This document shows positions 21,472 to 23,222 of a stretch of 23,222 nt of DNA, piece by piece. The position numbers and the translations under genes are program-made. The stretch comes from Deltaproteobacteria bacterium (lineage in GTDB: Bacteria > Desulfobacterota > Desulfobaccia > Desulfobaccales > 0-14-0-80-60-11), in contig JAMCQY010000127.1 in NCBI GenBank assembly GCA_023381945.1, positions 1 to 23,222 of the forward strand, given 5' to 3'. A model generated the notes under the pieces. The model was given only the letters and a program-made list of their open reading frames with translations. It ran no database searches and was not told the DNA's origin. Each line of letters opens with the position of its first letter. Position 1 is the first letter of the stretch.

Positions 21472-22454
21472 AATTTCCCCGCCGCCTCTTCCAGGTGCTC
21501 CTGGGATAGGTGGGCATAAATCTGCGTGGTCTTGGTATCCTGATGGCCCATGAGCTTGCCGATGGTGTGCAGGGGCACGCCGCGCATGGCCAGCCAGGAG
21601 CCATAGGTATGCCGGAGATCATGCAGCCGGCAGTCGAGGCCGGCGGCCCGGGCCGTGGCCTTAAAATGGTGGCTCACCGTATCCGGCCGCCAGGGGAACA
21701 GCCGGCCCACCTCCGGCAGCAGCTCCCAGAGCACCCGGCGCACCTGGTCATTGATGATAATAAATTTCGGTTTGCGGTTTTTGGTTTTACCGATATTGAT
21801 CCGGTGCAGGCGGCAATGTACGTCTTTGGCATTGACGCCCAGGGATTCGGAGCGCCGGGCGCCCCCATAAACCTGGAAGATCCAGAAAAGCCGGAATTCC
21901 GGGTCGTTTTCTGCGGCCAGCAGCCGGCTAAATTCCTCCTCAGTGAGCCAGCGGGGGAAATCCTCTTGTGGATTTAGACGTTTGATCCCGACGGCCGGGC
22001 TGGTTTTTAGATACCCCCAGGCGGTGGCCTTGCCCAGGGCGGCCTTGAAATGGCGGAACCAGGTATTCGCCGAAGTCTGGCTCACCCTTTTAGCGATCCG
22101 ATCCCGGGCCTTTTCGATCAATTTAGTGGTTAGTTGGGTGAGATAGGTATCGGCTCCCAGCTCCGCCAGGAAAACCCGGAAAGCCTGGCGGTCGGTCTGC
22201 TGGGAAAATTTCGAGGCGGTCTGGAAGCGGTGCTCCTGGTACTCCTCCCAAAATTCGGCCAGGGTGCGGCGCTCCTTGATGCCGGTCCGGATCTCCTGAA
22301 CCCGGCCCTCGAGGAATTCCCGCTCCTTGGTCTTAAAGAGCTTTTGGGCGAGCTTGGCATCTTTGGTTTTCAGGCTATAGCGCTCAGTGCGGCTATAGCG
22401 CAGGTAATAAGTGCCATTGGCGTGGCGCTCCAGTTTCATGGTGCAGAGGATCAT
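21468..22454 (-). CDS. Tyrosine recombinase (phage-type integrase)
   Basis: With ATG 22454 the protein has 328 aa. An N-terminal AP2-like segment (MKLERHANGTYYLRYS) is followed by a SAM-like core-binding domain (LAEFWEEYQEHRFQTASK...) and the catalytic domain. The catalytic set is complete: Arg in GGARRSE (about 200-201), Lys in GKTKNRK (about 223-225), HDLRH (His278, Arg281), His304 in GHQDT and the nucleophile Tyr313 in TTQIYAHL. It carries out integration at the adjacent tRNA-Lys site. A TTG at 22478 and an ATG at 22439 are other possible starts; ribosome binding is weak for all. The 3' end overlaps the next gene by 4 nt. Confidence 0.95.
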   Translation of the reverse strand: MILCTMKLERHANGTYYLRYSRTERYSLKTKDAKLAQKLFKTKEREFLEGRVQEIRTGIKERRTLAEFWEEYQEHRFQTASKFSQQTDRQAFRVFLAELGADTYLTQLTTKLIEKARDRIAKRVSQTSANTWFRHFKAALGKATAWGYLKTSPAVGIKRLNPQEDFPRWLTEEEFSRLLAAENDPEFRLFWIFQVYGGARRSESLGVNAKDVHCRLHRINIGKTKNRKPKFIIINDQVRRVLWELLPEVGRLFPWRPDTVSHHFKATARAAGLDCRLHDLRHTYGSWLAMRGVPLHTIGKLMGHQDTKTTQIYAHLSQEHLEEAAGKL

Positions 22455-22464
22455 AGTGCGAATC

Positions 22465-22743
22465 TCAATTTTTTTCAAGCCGGCGGTTCAGATCATCCAG
22501 GAGGAGCTGCTCGGTAAGCTCGGCGAGATCCCGGGTAGCCGGCGGGGGCTCAGCGGGCGGCAGCTCCACCAGCCGGTAGAGCCAGCGGGCCTGCTTGCGG
22601 CCGGCTGATTTGTTGAAACGCTCGATCTTGCCGGCCGCCACCAGGCGGTTGAGGGTGTGCCGGTCCTTGATGCGCAGGGCCGCCATGGCTTCGGCGGGAG
22701 TTAAAAGGTCATTGTTCAAGAATGAATTTCCCCGGTATCGCAC
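22465..22743 (-). CDS. Excisionase / MerR-like helix-turn-helix protein
   Basis: This 92-aa protein has an N-terminal winged-helix pattern: LLTPAEAMAALRIKDRHTLNRLVAAGKIERFN, then the wing (KSAGRKQARWLYRLVEL) and a charged tail. It resembles DNA-binding helix-turn-helix excisionases of tyrosine-recombinase elements, which steer the integrase to excision. Position directly upstream of the integrase fits. The start at 22743 is GTG; a TTG nearer LNND with GGGGA upstream is possible. It overlaps the end of the helicase fragment by 28 nt, which is unusual and may reflect the truncation of that gene. Confidence 0.75.
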   Translation of the reverse strand: MRYRGNSFLNNDLLTPAEAMAALRIKDRHTLNRLVAAGKIERFNKSAGRKQARWLYRLVELPPAEPPPATRDLAELTEQLLLDDLNRRLEKN

Positions 22744-23030
22744 CAGATGGCAAAGCGCTTGGCGGGTAAAGCCAAATCCTGGATAATCCAGCGCTGGTAA
22801 TCGAACAGCAAGGGATTGAAGGGCAGCCAGCTGCTCGCGGCCTGGACATTCTCCAGCCCCAGAATATGGGCGAAGCGGGCCGGGGTCTTCAACTGGTAGC
22901 TGTCAGTGCGCCAGTCATAGGATAGGTTGCACTCCGGCAGGTGTTTGGTGCGCAAAAAGGTTTGATAGGCCTCCTGGGAAAACGGGGCCTGGAAATCGAC
23001 GGTGATGGTGTCGGCGGTGACCTGGATCAT
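22716..23030 (-). pseudogene. N-terminal fragment of an SF2/SNF2-like helicase, ending at Walker A
   Basis: ATG at 23030 gives 104 aa: MIQVTADTITVDF, TFLRTKHLPECNLSYDWRTDSYQLKTPARFAHILG, then PFNPLLFDYQRWIIQDLALPAKRFAIWCDTG. The final stretch is a Q-motif-like region leading to the nucleotide loop, where helicases of phage and plasmid elements read DxGxGKT. Here it changes after DTG to EIHS and stop, so the ATPase core is missing. The upstream gene overlaps at the start as ATGA. A shift or deletion at about 22727 is the likely cause. Confidence 0.6.
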
Positions 23031-23209
23031 ACCTGCGGCACCTCCTGCCAGTCCCGGCCGTCCAGGCGGCGGCCGGCGGCTTTTTTGGTAACGCGCGTCA
23101 TGACATATTCTTGAGTATCGGAATCTGCGCCCTGGTTGCCATTCCAAGGAGTTGTAAGGGGAAACCAGTTGCCATCAATATCTAACGTTCCCCAATCCCG
23201 AAAACGCAC
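23027..23209 (-). pseudogene. Probable C-terminal fragment of a Gp37/Gp68 (DUF5131) family protein
   Basis: Starting only at a GTG (23209), with a stop codon four codons upstream (23219-23221), the frame reads VRFRDWGTLDIDG, then MTRVTKKAAGRRLDGRDWQEVP. I recall F(F)KQWGxx...KKAAGRLLDGRxWDExP as the extreme C-terminus of DUF5131/Gp37-Gp68 proteins of phages and islands. The N-terminal several hundred residues are not in this frame, so it is a remnant or a frameshifted gene; the rest, if any, is outside the window. Its TGA overlaps the ATG of the helicase fragment. Confidence 0.45.
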
Positions 23210-23222
23210 TGCATTATTTCAC

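Larger units (their letters stand above)
21086..23222. mobile_element. Integrated element (phage- or island-like), left end, runs off the window
   Basis: It starts within the anticodon arm of tRNA-Lys and includes a minus-strand gene chain with overlapping starts and stops: DUF5131-like fragment, helicase fragment, excisionase-like gene, integrase, small PUA-like gene. All point at the attachment site, as is normal. Between the tRNA and the first gene are two GTAACA motifs 11 nt apart (about 21137-21153), possible arm sites for the recombinase. Two of five genes look truncated, so the element may be defective. Confidence 0.75.

Overview
The window looks like a chromosomal segment of a GC-rich anaerobic deltaproteobacterium, possibly a Desulfobacca/Syntrophobacter-type lineage. 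This rests on gene content and style: an AlaC-type aminotransferase near homoserine dehydrogenase, a DUF89 protein, an orphan LuxR-type regulator, and many palindromic intergenic repeats. Taxonomy is inference; there is no rRNA marker.

Left part (1-4550): the tail of an ISAs1-type transposase with its terminal repeat, then a minus-strand amino-acid block. An aminotransferase (alaC type) and homoserine dehydrogenase are separated by a small cargo: a palindromic C/G-rich repeat, a BrnT-type toxin with a small antitoxin-like partner, and an AT-rich unknown gene whose end overlaps the start of hom. A 125-bp MITE-like element lies upstream of the aminotransferase.

Middle (4700-12210): a CMD/AhpD-like protein lacking both redox cysteines, a SAM methyltransferase, a secreted DUF6600-like low-complexity protein, and a CopZ-like metallochaperone. 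Next comes a complete cobalamin riboswitch (promoter, aptamer, terminator) with no gene directly behind it. It is followed by a DUF89 protein, a divergent U32-family protein and a TlpA-like thioredoxin, with several families of hairpin repeats between them.

12320-15590: an AAA+ ATPase with one degenerate and one intact ATPase domain, followed by a protein that resembles the prokaryotic E2 (ubiquitin-conjugating-like) family D. Between them sits a DUF559 endonuclease-fold gene framed by inverted C/G-rich repeats, apparently an insertion. A third gene of this operon survives only as a 46-codon stub and ends at a rearrangement point. This ATPase/E2-like pair is the best candidate for a little-described system here.

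15530-18370: a truncated STAS-like fragment and a NarL/FixJ-type response regulator (minus strand), then decayed remnants of the exonuclease/ATPase pair yhaO-yhaN, with at least three frameshifts in yhaN, and a small two-helix membrane protein with a strong terminator.

18520-20880: a minus-strand cluster of birA, a small membrane protein and a UbiA-like membrane protein without the usual first Asp motif.

21000-23222: a tRNA-Lys(CUU) gene cut in its anticodon arm marks the edge of an integrated element. The element encodes a tyrosine recombinase, an excisionase-like protein, a helicase N-terminus that stops at Walker A, and a probable Gp37/Gp68 (DUF5131) C-terminal fragment, and it continues beyond the window.
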